A stretch of 64,000 nt of DNA from Bog-473 sp963828505. GTDB lineage: Bacteria > Actinomycetota > Acidimicrobiia > Acidimicrobiales > RAAP-2. Shown here in pieces: positions 15,553 through 23,426 of the stretch. The stretch covers positions 62,001-126,000 of the forward strand of contig CAWHFM010000011.1 of the NCBI GenBank assembly GCA_963828505.1. The letters run 5' to 3'. Under the pieces are notes generated by a model. That model ran no database searches, was not told where the DNA came from, and saw only the letters and a list, made by a program, of their open reading frames with translations. Positions within the stretch are counted from its first letter, which is position 1; the number at the start of each line of letters is the position of its first letter. The position numbers and the translations under genes were made by a program.

Positions 15553-17022
15553 TCAGGTCCGAGCGTCGAAGCGCACGTTCGGGAAGGGATGCTGCACACG
15601 GGTCGGGGGTATCCACCGCTGGACGTAGAGGCTCATCCGCTTCCAGTTCACCCGGGTGCGCTGGCTGCGGCCCCGGAGGGCCTTGAACCAGTGCCGGATC
15701 ACCTGAGTGCGAAATGCCGCCACGGCGTCGGTGTTGCCGGGCACGGCGTAGTAGGCGAGATGGCCTCGCACCACTGAGCCGAGCCACTCCCCTTGTTCGG
15801 GAACGGGGTAGTGCCGGCGTTGCTTGATCTGGTCTTTGACCTCGGCAAGCTTCGCCCGCATCCGCTTCGAGATTGTCTTTCGCTTCAGCCAGAACCGCCC
15901 GTTCTTGGTCTTCCCGCAGTAGTGCGTGAACCCCAAGAAATCGAATGTCTCGGGCTTCCCGTCGCCCCGGGCGGCACGGTTCCGGGCGGCGTTACGCCCG
16001 AACTCGATGAGCCTGGTCTTGTCGGGATGCAGCTCCAGACCGAACTTCGTGAACCTTTCACGGAGGTCGGCGAGGAACCGCTCGGCGTCGGACTTGTGCT
16101 CGAACCCGGCCACAAAGTCGTCAGCAAACCTCACGATGACAACGTCACCATGGGCGTGCCGCTTCCTCCATTGCCGGACCCATCGGTCGAGGACGTAATG
16201 GAGGTAGATGTTGGCGAGCAACGGTGAGACTGATGCCCCCTGGGGGGCACCGGTCTCGCTCGCCATCCACTCCCCGTCTTCGATCACCCCTGCGTTCAAC
16301 CACTTTCGGATGAGCCGCAGGACCCGCTTGTCCGCTATGCGGTGCTCGAGGAACCGTGTCAGCCAATCGTGATCGAGATTGGTGAAGAACTCCTTGACGT
16401 CGGCGTCGAGCACCCAGTTCACCTTCTTCCGCTCGATCCCGACTGTGAGGGCGTCGAGCGCATCGTGCGGTCGGCGCCCCGGTCGGAACCCGTAGGAGAA
16501 GCCCAGGAAATCCACCTCGTAGATGGCGTTGAGCACCTCGACGACGGCCCGCTGGAGGATCTTGTCCTCCAGCGTGGCGATGCCGAGCGGCCGGAGCCGC
16601 CCGTGCGCCTTCTCGATGTACGCCCTGCGAGACGGGCTTGCCCGGTACGCCCCGCTGTTGACCCGAGCGAGCAGTCCCTGGAGGTTCTCTTCCAGGTTCT
16701 GCCCGTAGGCGTCCCACGTCACCCCGTCGATCCCCGGTGCAGCCAAGGGGCGGATCGCCCAGTAGGCCGCCCGGAGGCGATCGAGGTCGACGTGGTGTAG
16801 CAAGGCGGTGAACCGTGCATCCTTGTCCTTGCGTGCTGCTTCGCGCACACGATCCAACCCGCTTGACACGTCGGGCCCGGCACTGCGTCCGGGACGTGTT
16901 GAGCCGTCCGTGTTCCCCTTGGCCAGCCCCCTTTCCTCCACCGCCTCCGCTGCCGGTCGCCCGGTGTTGTTCGGCGGCTTCGCAGGTAGTACGGGGCTGT
17001 CAGACTTCCCACGCTCGTACAT
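15553..17022 (-). CDS. ltrA: Group II intron reverse transcriptase/maturase
   Basis: The 489-residue protein has an RT domain from about residue 85 to 340 with APGIDGVTWDAY, a fingers motif around KAHGRLRPLGIATLEDKILQ, DADVKEFFTNLDHDWL, GAPQGASVSPLLANIYLHY and the active site FADD at 299-302 (usually YADD). A group II maturase-specific domain X follows (YAVPGNTDAVAAFRTQVIRH, then WFKALRGRSQR). There is no C-terminal HNH endonuclease. It would help its intron RNA fold and splice, and copy it into DNA at new sites. The frame is intact, so the element may still move. Confidence 0.93.
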   Translation of the reverse strand: MYERGKSDSPVLPAKPPNNTGRPAAEAVEERGLAKGNTDGSTRPGRSAGPDVSSGLDRVREAARKDKDARFTALLHHVDLDRLRAAYWAIRPLAAPGIDGVTWDAYGQNLEENLQGLLARVNSGAYRASPSRRAYIEKAHGRLRPLGIATLEDKILQRAVVEVLNAIYEVDFLGFSYGFRPGRRPHDALDALTVGIERKKVNWVLDADVKEFFTNLDHDWLTRFLEHRIADKRVLRLIRKWLNAGVIEDGEWMASETGAPQGASVSPLLANIYLHYVLDRWVRQWRKRHAHGDVVIVRFADDFVAGFEHKSDAERFLADLRERFTKFGLELHPDKTRLIEFGRNAARNRAARGDGKPETFDFLGFTHYCGKTKNGRFWLKRKTISKRMRAKLAEVKDQIKQRRHYPVPEQGEWLGSVVRGHLAYYAVPGNTDAVAAFRTQVIRHWFKALRGRSQRTRVNWKRMSLYVQRWIPPTRVQHPFPNVRFDART

Positions 17023-17796
17023 CTCAGGATTGCGGCCTTGGCCTTGCCCGAGCGGCCCGGCGGGCGATCAGCCCGAGGGGCGAGTGTGGGATCTCCCGGT
17101 TCTCGCGCATGGAGACTCCGTACATGCACAGGTTCTTCGACCGGGCGGGGTCCGACGGCAACTTGCGATGACGCTGCCGCCGATATGGCCTTCCGCTTCT
17201 TTCGACAGCGTCGGCACCCCGAATGCACCTATTTCCCGGCTCAATAGCCCAGCCTGCACGTACCCCTGTCAACGCTTCGCCGCCGTCCTTGCGGACGTCG
17301 ACGCATGACTCGGGGCCATCGTGGGTCGCTACCCCTTCAACGTGGAGCGTTCTCATCTCCTTCTCCATGCCGGTTTATCCCGGCGCTCCGAAAGTCATTG
17401 ATCCTGAAGGTGGTCGACCTGAACGAGGACTCCGCTCGCCGATCGACCGTGCCGACCGGCACCTGCCTCCTCGGGTTGATCAAACATCTGACCAGGGTGG
17501 AAGTGATCTGGTTTCAGTTTGCCTTCGCCGGTGACGACGTTGTGATTCCTTCAGAGAAGATCGAGCCAACTGACTCCATAGCTTCCGCGGTCATCGCCTA
17601 TCGCGCCGCCATCGGGGTCAGCAACAGGATCATGAGCGAATCCGATGACTTCGACCAGCTCTGCAAAAGGGCGCCGATTTCTCCCGAGCCTCTATCGCTT
17701 CGATGGCTCCTGGTTCACATGGTCGAGGAGACCGCAAGGCATGCCGGCCACGCCGACATCCTGCGGGAGCAAATCGATGGACAAGTCGGTCGATAG

Positions 17797-18462
17797 ATCC
17801 TCGGCAGACGCGTTCCAATTTTCCCGGCTTTGTCGCGGCATGCCCGGCAGAACTCGCATTGTTCGTTGACGGGGCGCTCGCACTCTTGCGGGTGCTCAAC
17901 GTTGGCGTATCCGAACAAACACCTCACCTCCCACCGTCGGCTCCAGACCGCCGAGGGCGAAGAACCTCGACTCCCCCTGCCGACAATCAGGGCCTCGACG
18001 ATGTGTGCCCCACCTCTCTTGAACGGATCGCCACGCCTAGGTCCAGTTGCATCCCGAGGTGACGGTCAAGAGCTCAAGCGGTTCGCGAACGAAGAGAAGG
18101 GGGAGCGAGGAGCCTGGCCTGGCCTGGCCTGGCAATGCGCCCAATAGCGCTCCTCGGCAAAGCGGTATACCATCGATGCCTGACTCCTTGCAGGGAGGTG
18201 GCGGTGCTTCGGCGAAGGACGCGACCTGAAATGGCCTCGACGGTATGGCGGACCACCTCGACGGTCGTCCTCACGCACTCGGTGTCCGGACATGTCATAC
18301 ATCGGCTCGGGCACATTGAACGTCAACGTTGTGCAGCCGGAAAGACGGCGAGGCGTCCAGGAGATGTCGCCCCACATCACTCGTCGTTCAGCCACACGCG
18401 TACACAGCGGACGTAGATCTGGGAATGAACACAGGAACAATCAGAAACGGGGTGGTCAAAAG
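17797..18462. other. Intergenic stretch without a convincing gene
   Basis: No open frame here has coding character or a recognisable domain on either strand. The only structure seen is a short tandem of about four GCCTG units near 18116-18138. The stretch separates the interrupted DUF664 gene from the gene of a secreted lectin-like protein, and presumably holds the promoter of the latter. Confidence 0.6.
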
Positions 18463-19167
18463 ATGGCACGATGCCGAAGCATCATCGGACGCCGGGGAGT
18501 TTCCTTGGCCGGATTCGTGGCGCTCGTGGCGAGCACGGCTCTGATCTCTTGGGGATCACCTCTGGCCGCTGCCAGCGTCTCGCCACATCAGGCTGGAACG
18601 ACAACGTTCACTGCGACCGCAATGGACAACCCATGGGGCGCAGGACTCACCACGGCGCCCGACCCGGGCGGACCGGGGGGCGGAACCGTTCCAGCCGATG
18701 TGACCGTTCCGACAGGCACCAAGTCCGTGACCTTTTCTCAAGTGACGGGAACTGTGTCGTATCAGCCTGGAGAATCCAATGGGCCTGACGGAATGCCTTA
18801 TATCAACAACGTGAACATCTCGGCGTACGGCGGCATCTCCGGACTCAAGGACGGGAGACGGTTCTTTTACCTCGTCGGCGTCTTCCTCGATGGCAGCCAA
18901 CCCGCGAGCGCACCGCCAACGCTCGACTTCAAAGATGATCATTCGTTCAAATCCCTGTCTCCGCTTCTCGGCCAGATCTTCTTCGTCGGCGACGGTCTGA
19001 CGCACACGGGGACGGGTCAGACTCAGGTCTTTCACGTTCCGAGCGGTGCCACTGACCTCTATCTCGGATTTACTGACGCGACGGATGCACAAGGTGTATG
19101 CGGTGGCTATTACAACAATTCTGGATCCGTGAGCGGAGATGTCAACTTCAAGTTGTCGAAGTCGTAG
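18463..19167 (+). CDS. Secreted lectin-like (PA-IL-type) beta-sandwich protein
   Basis: ATG 18463 starts a 234-residue protein with a basic N-terminus, a hydrophobic core (VSLAGFVALVASTALISW) and a cleavage-like AAASVS, that is, a Sec signal peptide. The C-terminal part resembles the galactose-binding PA-IL/LecA-like fold: VFHVPSGATDLYLGFTDATD followed by GYYNNSGSVSGDVNF, where the Asp/Asn residues could hold calcium and sugar. Function outside the cell is unknown. It lies just downstream of accessory DNA and converges with a regulatory ATPase gene. Confidence 0.65.
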   Translation: MARCRSIIGRRGVSLAGFVALVASTALISWGSPLAAASVSPHQAGTTTFTATAMDNPWGAGLTTAPDPGGPGGGTVPADVTVPTGTKSVTFSQVTGTVSYQPGESNGPDGMPYINNVNISAYGGISGLKDGRRFFYLVGVFLDGSQPASAPPTLDFKDDHSFKSLSPLLGQIFFVGDGLTHTGTGQTQVFHVPSGATDLYLGFTDATDAQGVCGGYYNNSGSVSGDVNFKLSKS

Positions 19168-19216
19168 TGCCAGCGCTCGATCCCAACCGACTGCGTTATT
19201 CGGCCCCTCCCGGACG

Positions 19217-21997
19217 TCAGTTGCCCGAAAGTGCCTGCTTGATGACCTCGTCGTGGGGCATGGTCAACCCCTCCGCATAGAGGCGGTCGAAGTCGTCACC
19301 GAGGCGCTCACGCAGGACTGCTATGTCCCGTTCCCGGATCTTCCCTTCAAAGATCTCCCACTGGTCTGAAACCGCCGAAAGGAGCGCATCCGCCCCACCG
19401 TGCAACAGAGCGGCACGTTCAAGCGCGCCAAGTTGGGTCGCGCAGCAGGCCAAGCTCAAGACGCTGTACGGGAGCACCCAGGTGATGCCGTCGAGTCGGG
19501 CCGACCGCAGTACATCTGATTGGTATGACACAGATCGTTGCGGGTCCCCCTCCTGGAGGAGCATCCAACCCAGGCTGCCGTAGATCGCCGCCGTTCGAGC
19601 ATTCAACTTGTTCCCTGTCTGATGCAGGGCCTTACCCAAGTGCCGCCGAGCCTCGGTGAGGTTGCCCTGGTCCATCAGGACGAAAGCGTAATTGTTGTGT
19701 ATTTTCCCTTCCGTTTGGACGTCTCCAGAATGCTCGGTGAGAGCGAGGGCTTCGAGGTAGACGCCTTCGGCACCCTTGTCGCCGGCTTCGTCCAGGACAT
19801 CTGCATACTGTTGGAGCACCAAGCCCAGGAGGACGGGGTCGTTGATCTGTCGTGCCAGTGCCACCGCTTCGGTTCCCGCGACGAGGGCCACCTCGTCACT
19901 TCCGTTGTCGGACAGTGCCCTGGCGTATCTGGACAGGACCTCGGCCTCCAGCGACCGGGCTCCGGCTCGCCGGGCCTGGTCGAGTGCCTCCGAGATCGTG
20001 GCCAGTTCAAGGCGACGGTCCAACAACCCGAGCAGCATCGCCTTGCAAAACAGGGCTCTCGCCCGGCGACCGGGTTCGTCGTCCGGCCCGACTTCGGCCA
20101 GGGCCTGTTCGAGGAGTGCGAGCGACTGTGCCGGTTGACGGGCGTCCCGCCAATAACGCCGGAGGGACCAGAACTGCGCAAGCACTCGTTCCGCCCCCTC
20201 CGGTGTTGCCAGGACGTGGGTGATGGCAGCTCGGAGGTTCAGATGCTCGGCATCGAGCCGACCGAGCCACTCGCCATAGGAGCGACCTTCGAGGTGGGGT
20301 GCGGCGAGTTCGCCGAATGCCACGTAGTAGTCAGCGTGGGCACTCCCAAGTTGATCGGCCTCGTCGGAGCCTCCTGCGGAAGCACCGACGTCGGCGAGCC
20401 GATCGGAGCCGTACTGGCGCAACGTCTCCTGAAGCCGGTAGCGGACATCGTCATTGTCGGGTTCGGCCACCACCAGGCTCTTGTCGATGAGAGATGCCAG
20501 AAGGTCGGCAATGTCCCAGTCGGGGATGTCGTCGAGAGCGCAGACACGCTCCGCTCCCTCCAGGTCGAAGCCGTCGACGAACACGGAGGTCCGCCGGAAG
20601 AGTGCTCGTTCGGGACCCGTCAACAGGTCGAATGACCAGTCGACCAGGGCCCGCAACGTCTGCTGTCGGGGAAGGGCCACCCGGCTGCCCCCGGTGAGCA
20701 GTCCGAAGCGGTGCTCCAGACGGTCGTGCAGTCTGGCCAGCGACATTGACCGCAGTCGGGCGGTGGCCAACTCCAAGGCGAGGGGCATGCCATCCAGTCG
20801 ACGACAGATCGAAGCCACCGAAGGGGCGTCTTTGTCCGTCAACTCGAAACCGGGGGCCTGGGCGGCGGCTCGCTCGACGAAGAGGGTGACAGCACCAGAT
20901 CCGGCCAATTCGATGAGGTCGTCCACGTGCTCTGGCGGCAGCGAGAGGGACGGCACCCGATAGATGACCTCGCCGCCGACTCGGAGCGGTTCCCGGCTGG
21001 TCGAGATCAGGGTGATCTTCGGGCACTGGCGCAGGACCGCGGCGGCAATGGAAGCGCACTCCCCGATGACCTGTTCGCAGTTGTCGATGATGATGACACG
21101 GCTCTGGGTCGACAACACCTTGACCAAGGTCTCGGTCGCGTCCTTACCCGATTGTTCGCCGATCCCAAGGTCGCTCAACACCTCGGAAGCCACCAGCGCC
21201 GGGTCGTCTACCGTTGCCAACTCCACCAACCACACCCCGTCCGGACTCTCAGAAAGCAGGGACCGTCCGATTTCGACGGCCAGCCGAGTCTTGCCGACTC
21301 CGCCGGAACCAGTGAGCGTCACCAGTCGGTTGCTGTGAAGGAGCTTGACCACCTCAGCGATTTCGACATCTCGTCCGACGAAGCTGGACAGAGGTTCGGT
21401 CAGGTTGGTCGGGTTGCCCACCTGGGCCGGGTCCTCCGACCCGAGGCCAGATCGAAGTGGCGGAAAGGCGAACGGAACTCCTTCAATCATCAGTTGGAAG
21501 ACATCTTCAGGTCGATCCATGTCCTTGAGGTGGTGCGAACCCAGGTCGACCAGGTTCATTCCAGACGGAAGGCGGTCACGGACGATCTCGGCGGTCGACC
21601 GAGACACCACGACCTGGCCGCCGTGGGCCGTGGCCTCCAATCGTGCGATGCGGTTCACTGCCGGTCCGAAGTAGTCGCCATCCCGCTCTTCGCACTCTCC
21701 GGTGTGGAGAGCCATACGTACTCGGAGGGATACTTCGTCGGGCCATACCTCGGCATGAAGCACACGTTGTGCTTCCCCCGCAGCTGCGACGGCCTCCTTG
21801 GCCGACGCGAAGGCGGCGCAGAAGGCATCTCCCACCGTCTTGAAGACGTAGCCACCCGATGACTCGATGGCCGAGCGCATCAGGGCGTCATGGCGCTCCA
21901 AGGCGGTGGACATGGCATCGGGGTGCTGATCCCAGAGTCGGGTCGAACCCTCGATGTCGGTGAAGAGGAGGGTGACAGTCCCGGTCGGCGGCGCCAT
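19217..21997 (-). CDS. Class III adenylate/guanylate cyclase fused to a STAND ATPase and TPR region
   Basis: The 926-residue protein starts with a class III cyclase domain (VTLLFTDIEGSTRLWDQHPD, the KTVGDAFCAAF motif, MALHTGECEERDGDYFGPAVN region, and NRIARLEATAHGGQVVVS). Residues about 210-560 form an NB-ARC-like ATPase with Walker A GSGGVGKTR, Walker B VIIIDNCEQVI and ISTSREPLRVGGE. The remainder is helical repeats of the TPR type. Such cyclase-STAND-TPR proteins are frequent in mycobacteria and relatives and are signal-sensing regulators. The second metal Asp (GDA) and transition-state Asn/Arg are kept, so cyclase activity is possible. No DNA-binding domain is seen. Confidence 0.88.
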   Translation of the reverse strand: MAPPTGTVTLLFTDIEGSTRLWDQHPDAMSTALERHDALMRSAIESSGGYVFKTVGDAFCAAFASAKEAVAAAGEAQRVLHAEVWPDEVSLRVRMALHTGECEERDGDYFGPAVNRIARLEATAHGGQVVVSRSTAEIVRDRLPSGMNLVDLGSHHLKDMDRPEDVFQLMIEGVPFAFPPLRSGLGSEDPAQVGNPTNLTEPLSSFVGRDVEIAEVVKLLHSNRLVTLTGSGGVGKTRLAVEIGRSLLSESPDGVWLVELATVDDPALVASEVLSDLGIGEQSGKDATETLVKVLSTQSRVIIIDNCEQVIGECASIAAAVLRQCPKITLISTSREPLRVGGEVIYRVPSLSLPPEHVDDLIELAGSGAVTLFVERAAAQAPGFELTDKDAPSVASICRRLDGMPLALELATARLRSMSLARLHDRLEHRFGLLTGGSRVALPRQQTLRALVDWSFDLLTGPERALFRRTSVFVDGFDLEGAERVCALDDIPDWDIADLLASLIDKSLVVAEPDNDDVRYRLQETLRQYGSDRLADVGASAGGSDEADQLGSAHADYYVAFGELAAPHLEGRSYGEWLGRLDAEHLNLRAAITHVLATPEGAERVLAQFWSLRRYWRDARQPAQSLALLEQALAEVGPDDEPGRRARALFCKAMLLGLLDRRLELATISEALDQARRAGARSLEAEVLSRYARALSDNGSDEVALVAGTEAVALARQINDPVLLGLVLQQYADVLDEAGDKGAEGVYLEALALTEHSGDVQTEGKIHNNYAFVLMDQGNLTEARRHLGKALHQTGNKLNARTAAIYGSLGWMLLQEGDPQRSVSYQSDVLRSARLDGITWVLPYSVLSLACCATQLGALERAALLHGGADALLSAVSDQWEIFEGKIRERDIAVLRERLGDDFDRLYAEGLTMPHDEVIKQALSGN

Positions 21998-22138
21998 GTG
22001 TTGAATTCTGCCTTACCCTGATGCACCAAATGCACGAGGTCCATGCGGCGCCTATCCGGACAACTCAGGATCCTCGAGCGGAGACGTCAACTTCAAGTCG
22101 TAGAGCTCGGTCAGGGGCCACCGCCAGCGGACGGAGTC

Positions 22139-22319
22139 GCCCGCCGCCCGGCGAAGCGGCCGAAGATCGTCCTGTCGCCGATGGAGAGCCCGGTGGCGTA
22201 GCAGAAGGAGCACACGCCGGCCGTGGTACGGCCGGCGGCGAAGAGTCCCGGGATGGCGTCGCCGCTCAGGTCGAGCACCTCACACTCGACCGTCGTCTCG
22301 AGCACGCCCAGGGTGAAGG
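22139..22319 (-). repeat. Direct-repeat copy of the flavoprotein 3' end (pseudogene fragment)
   Basis: This 181-bp segment matches 26061-26241, the 3' end of the FAD-binding dehydrogenase gene, at roughly 95% by eye, in the same orientation and without indels. Its translation keeps LDLSGDAIPGLFAAGRTTAG and SIGD, but several of the mismatches change amino acids, including glycines to Val or Cys, as expected after loss of constraint. There is no start codon with a ribosome site. Together with the intact copy it frames a segment of about 3.7 kb. Confidence 0.9.
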
Positions 22320-22364
22320 TGGAGTACTCGCATCTCCTCCCTGACAGAATTGCCCGTCGTATCA

Positions 22365-22397
22365 CGACAAGGCCCCAGCCGAACGGGGGCCTTGTCG
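22365..22397 (-). terminator. Strong GC-rich hairpin, likely terminator
   Basis: CGACAAGGCCCC (22365-22376) pairs perfectly over 12 bp with GGGGCCTTGTCG (22386-22397) around a 9-base loop. It lies 50 bp past the stop of the secreted-protein gene that ends at 22447 on the minus strand. No U-tract follows on either strand, as is common for hairpin terminators in high-GC actinobacteria. Confidence 0.7.
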
Positions 22398-22446
22398 CTC
22401 AACGATGATGCCGATTGTGGCTGGGAGGGAGAGGTAGCCGATTGCC

Positions 22447-22980
22447 TTAGGGGATAGCCGCTGAGGAACCTGTGTACCCGACCGGCGTGACAGCCACTGA
22501 GACGGAGCCGGCTAAATTACCACAGAGCGCTTCACCGCTCGGAATCACCAACCCGGGACTGAATGTGATCTCGGTCTCACCGCCAGAGGCCGGGGTGAAG
22601 ACGTGGCCGTAACCAGGGGCCGGACCCGTGCAGGCAGCGTTCGACATGATCAGCTGGTAGTTTGCTCCCGGCGTGAAGGAATAGACGCTGATGTCAAGCG
22701 ATGTCAGCACCAATCCGTCACCTGCTGGTGGAGTGGCGACAGCTGTCACAGCGCCCGTCAGGTTCACTTGGCCAGTCGCGTAGTAATTCGACGGTGTTGC
22801 CGGCGCGGTCAGCACTTGGCCGGCGGTCGAGACATCGGCCTTGTTGTGGCTCGTTCCTTCGATGCCGGTGTAGGTGAGCGCTGTAGCAACGGCCGCGGTT
22901 GGCATTACGACCGCGGCGATACACACACCGACGACGAGCCAGGCCGACCTCGGCACGTTCTTGAGTCGTTTCCGTTCCAT
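22447..22980 (-). CDS. Secreted protein of unknown function
   Basis: From ATG 22980 the protein has 177 residues. A basic start (MERKRLKNVPRSAW) is followed by a hydrophobic core LVVGVCIAAVVMPTAAVATA, a signal peptide or membrane anchor. The mature part is small-residue-rich and predicted beta (VLTSLDISVYSFTPGANYQL). It has a pair of cysteines (AACTGPAPGY and ALCGNLAG) that could form a disulfide. GAGG lies upstream of the start. I recognise no family. It sits inside the segment bounded by the two flavoprotein repeats, divergent from a LuxR-type regulator gene. Confidence 0.7.
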   Translation of the reverse strand: MERKRLKNVPRSAWLVVGVCIAAVVMPTAAVATALTYTGIEGTSHNKADVSTAGQVLTAPATPSNYYATGQVNLTGAVTAVATPPAGDGLVLTSLDISVYSFTPGANYQLIMSNAACTGPAPGYGHVFTPASGGETEITFSPGLVIPSGEALCGNLAGSVSVAVTPVGYTGSSAAIP

Positions 22981-23426
22981 CTGGACCTCAAACTTTCTTT
23001 TCAAGGCCGTCGATTGGCGATCCGAAGGATTCGTTACGACGAGCCTGTTGTCTGTTATTTGCACTTACGCCTCGACGTGCCTCCCCGCCACGAAGCCGTT
23101 CGCCGGGCCGAAGCCTTGGAGACCAACGGTGTCGCGGTTTTGCCCGGTGATTACGCCGATGACGTGCAGGACGCAGAGGCCCCCTTCGCCTCCCGCATGC
23201 GCCTTGCCTGCGTGGAAACCCTGACGTCCTCTACCAGCGCTGGTGCTGTATCCAAGCATGGCGGGCGAGACTGAAACCACGGGCATTCGCCCGTAGTTTG
23301 TAAAAGCGAACTACTGTCCGTCTGGATAGTTCGACCTTGGTTGGTTTGTACGCAACGGGCCAGATATTTCAAAAGTTGCTTGTTAAGTGACACCAATATT
23401 CGAAATGGCCCACGGCCGGAGGGACG
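22981..23426. other. Intergenic region between divergent genes
   Basis: This 446-bp stretch between the secreted-protein gene and the LuxR-type regulator is less GC-rich at its right end (23280-23400). No frame has a recognisable product. It presumably holds promoters for both genes; no clear operator was identified. Confidence 0.5.

Larger units (their letters stand above)
15475..17388 (-). mobile_element. Group II intron (1914 bp) with its reverse transcriptase gene
   Basis: On the minus strand the element starts GAGCGCCGGGATAAACCGGC at 17388, runs through a 366-nt 5' region with stem-rich domain I-like sequence, carries the intron-encoded protein, and ends in domain V and domain VI sequences at 15475. 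The boundaries were set by rejoining the host DUF664 frame without gain or loss of a codon. The 3' end has the AY form (CGCAAT). The 5' end GAGCG differs from the common GTGYG. The protein lacks an HNH endonuclease, so spread probably relies on retrohoming into replicating or single-stranded DNA. Confidence 0.85.
15403..17796 (+). pseudogene. DinB/DUF664-family protein, disrupted by an antisense group II intron
   Basis: The first 24 codons (15403-15474, ending ETLLAFLDYL) and the segment from 17389 (RKSLILKVVDLNEDSARRST onward to TGA 17796) join exactly in frame. Together they make a 159-residue DUF664/DinB-like four-helix protein, including TGTCLLGLIKHLTRVEVIWF and RWLLVHMVEETARHAGHADI, whose histidines are the usual metal ligands. 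Everything between is a group II intron on the opposite strand. Because the intron RNA is antisense to this gene it cannot be spliced from the gene's own transcript, so the gene is inactivated. Family members are often thiol-dependent S-transferases or metalloenzymes. Confidence 0.85.

Noticed and set aside
17797..18462. Small genes in the stretch after the DUF664 gene
   Set aside because: All open frames are Arg/Ser/Pro-rich shadows without ribosome sites or homology-like motifs.
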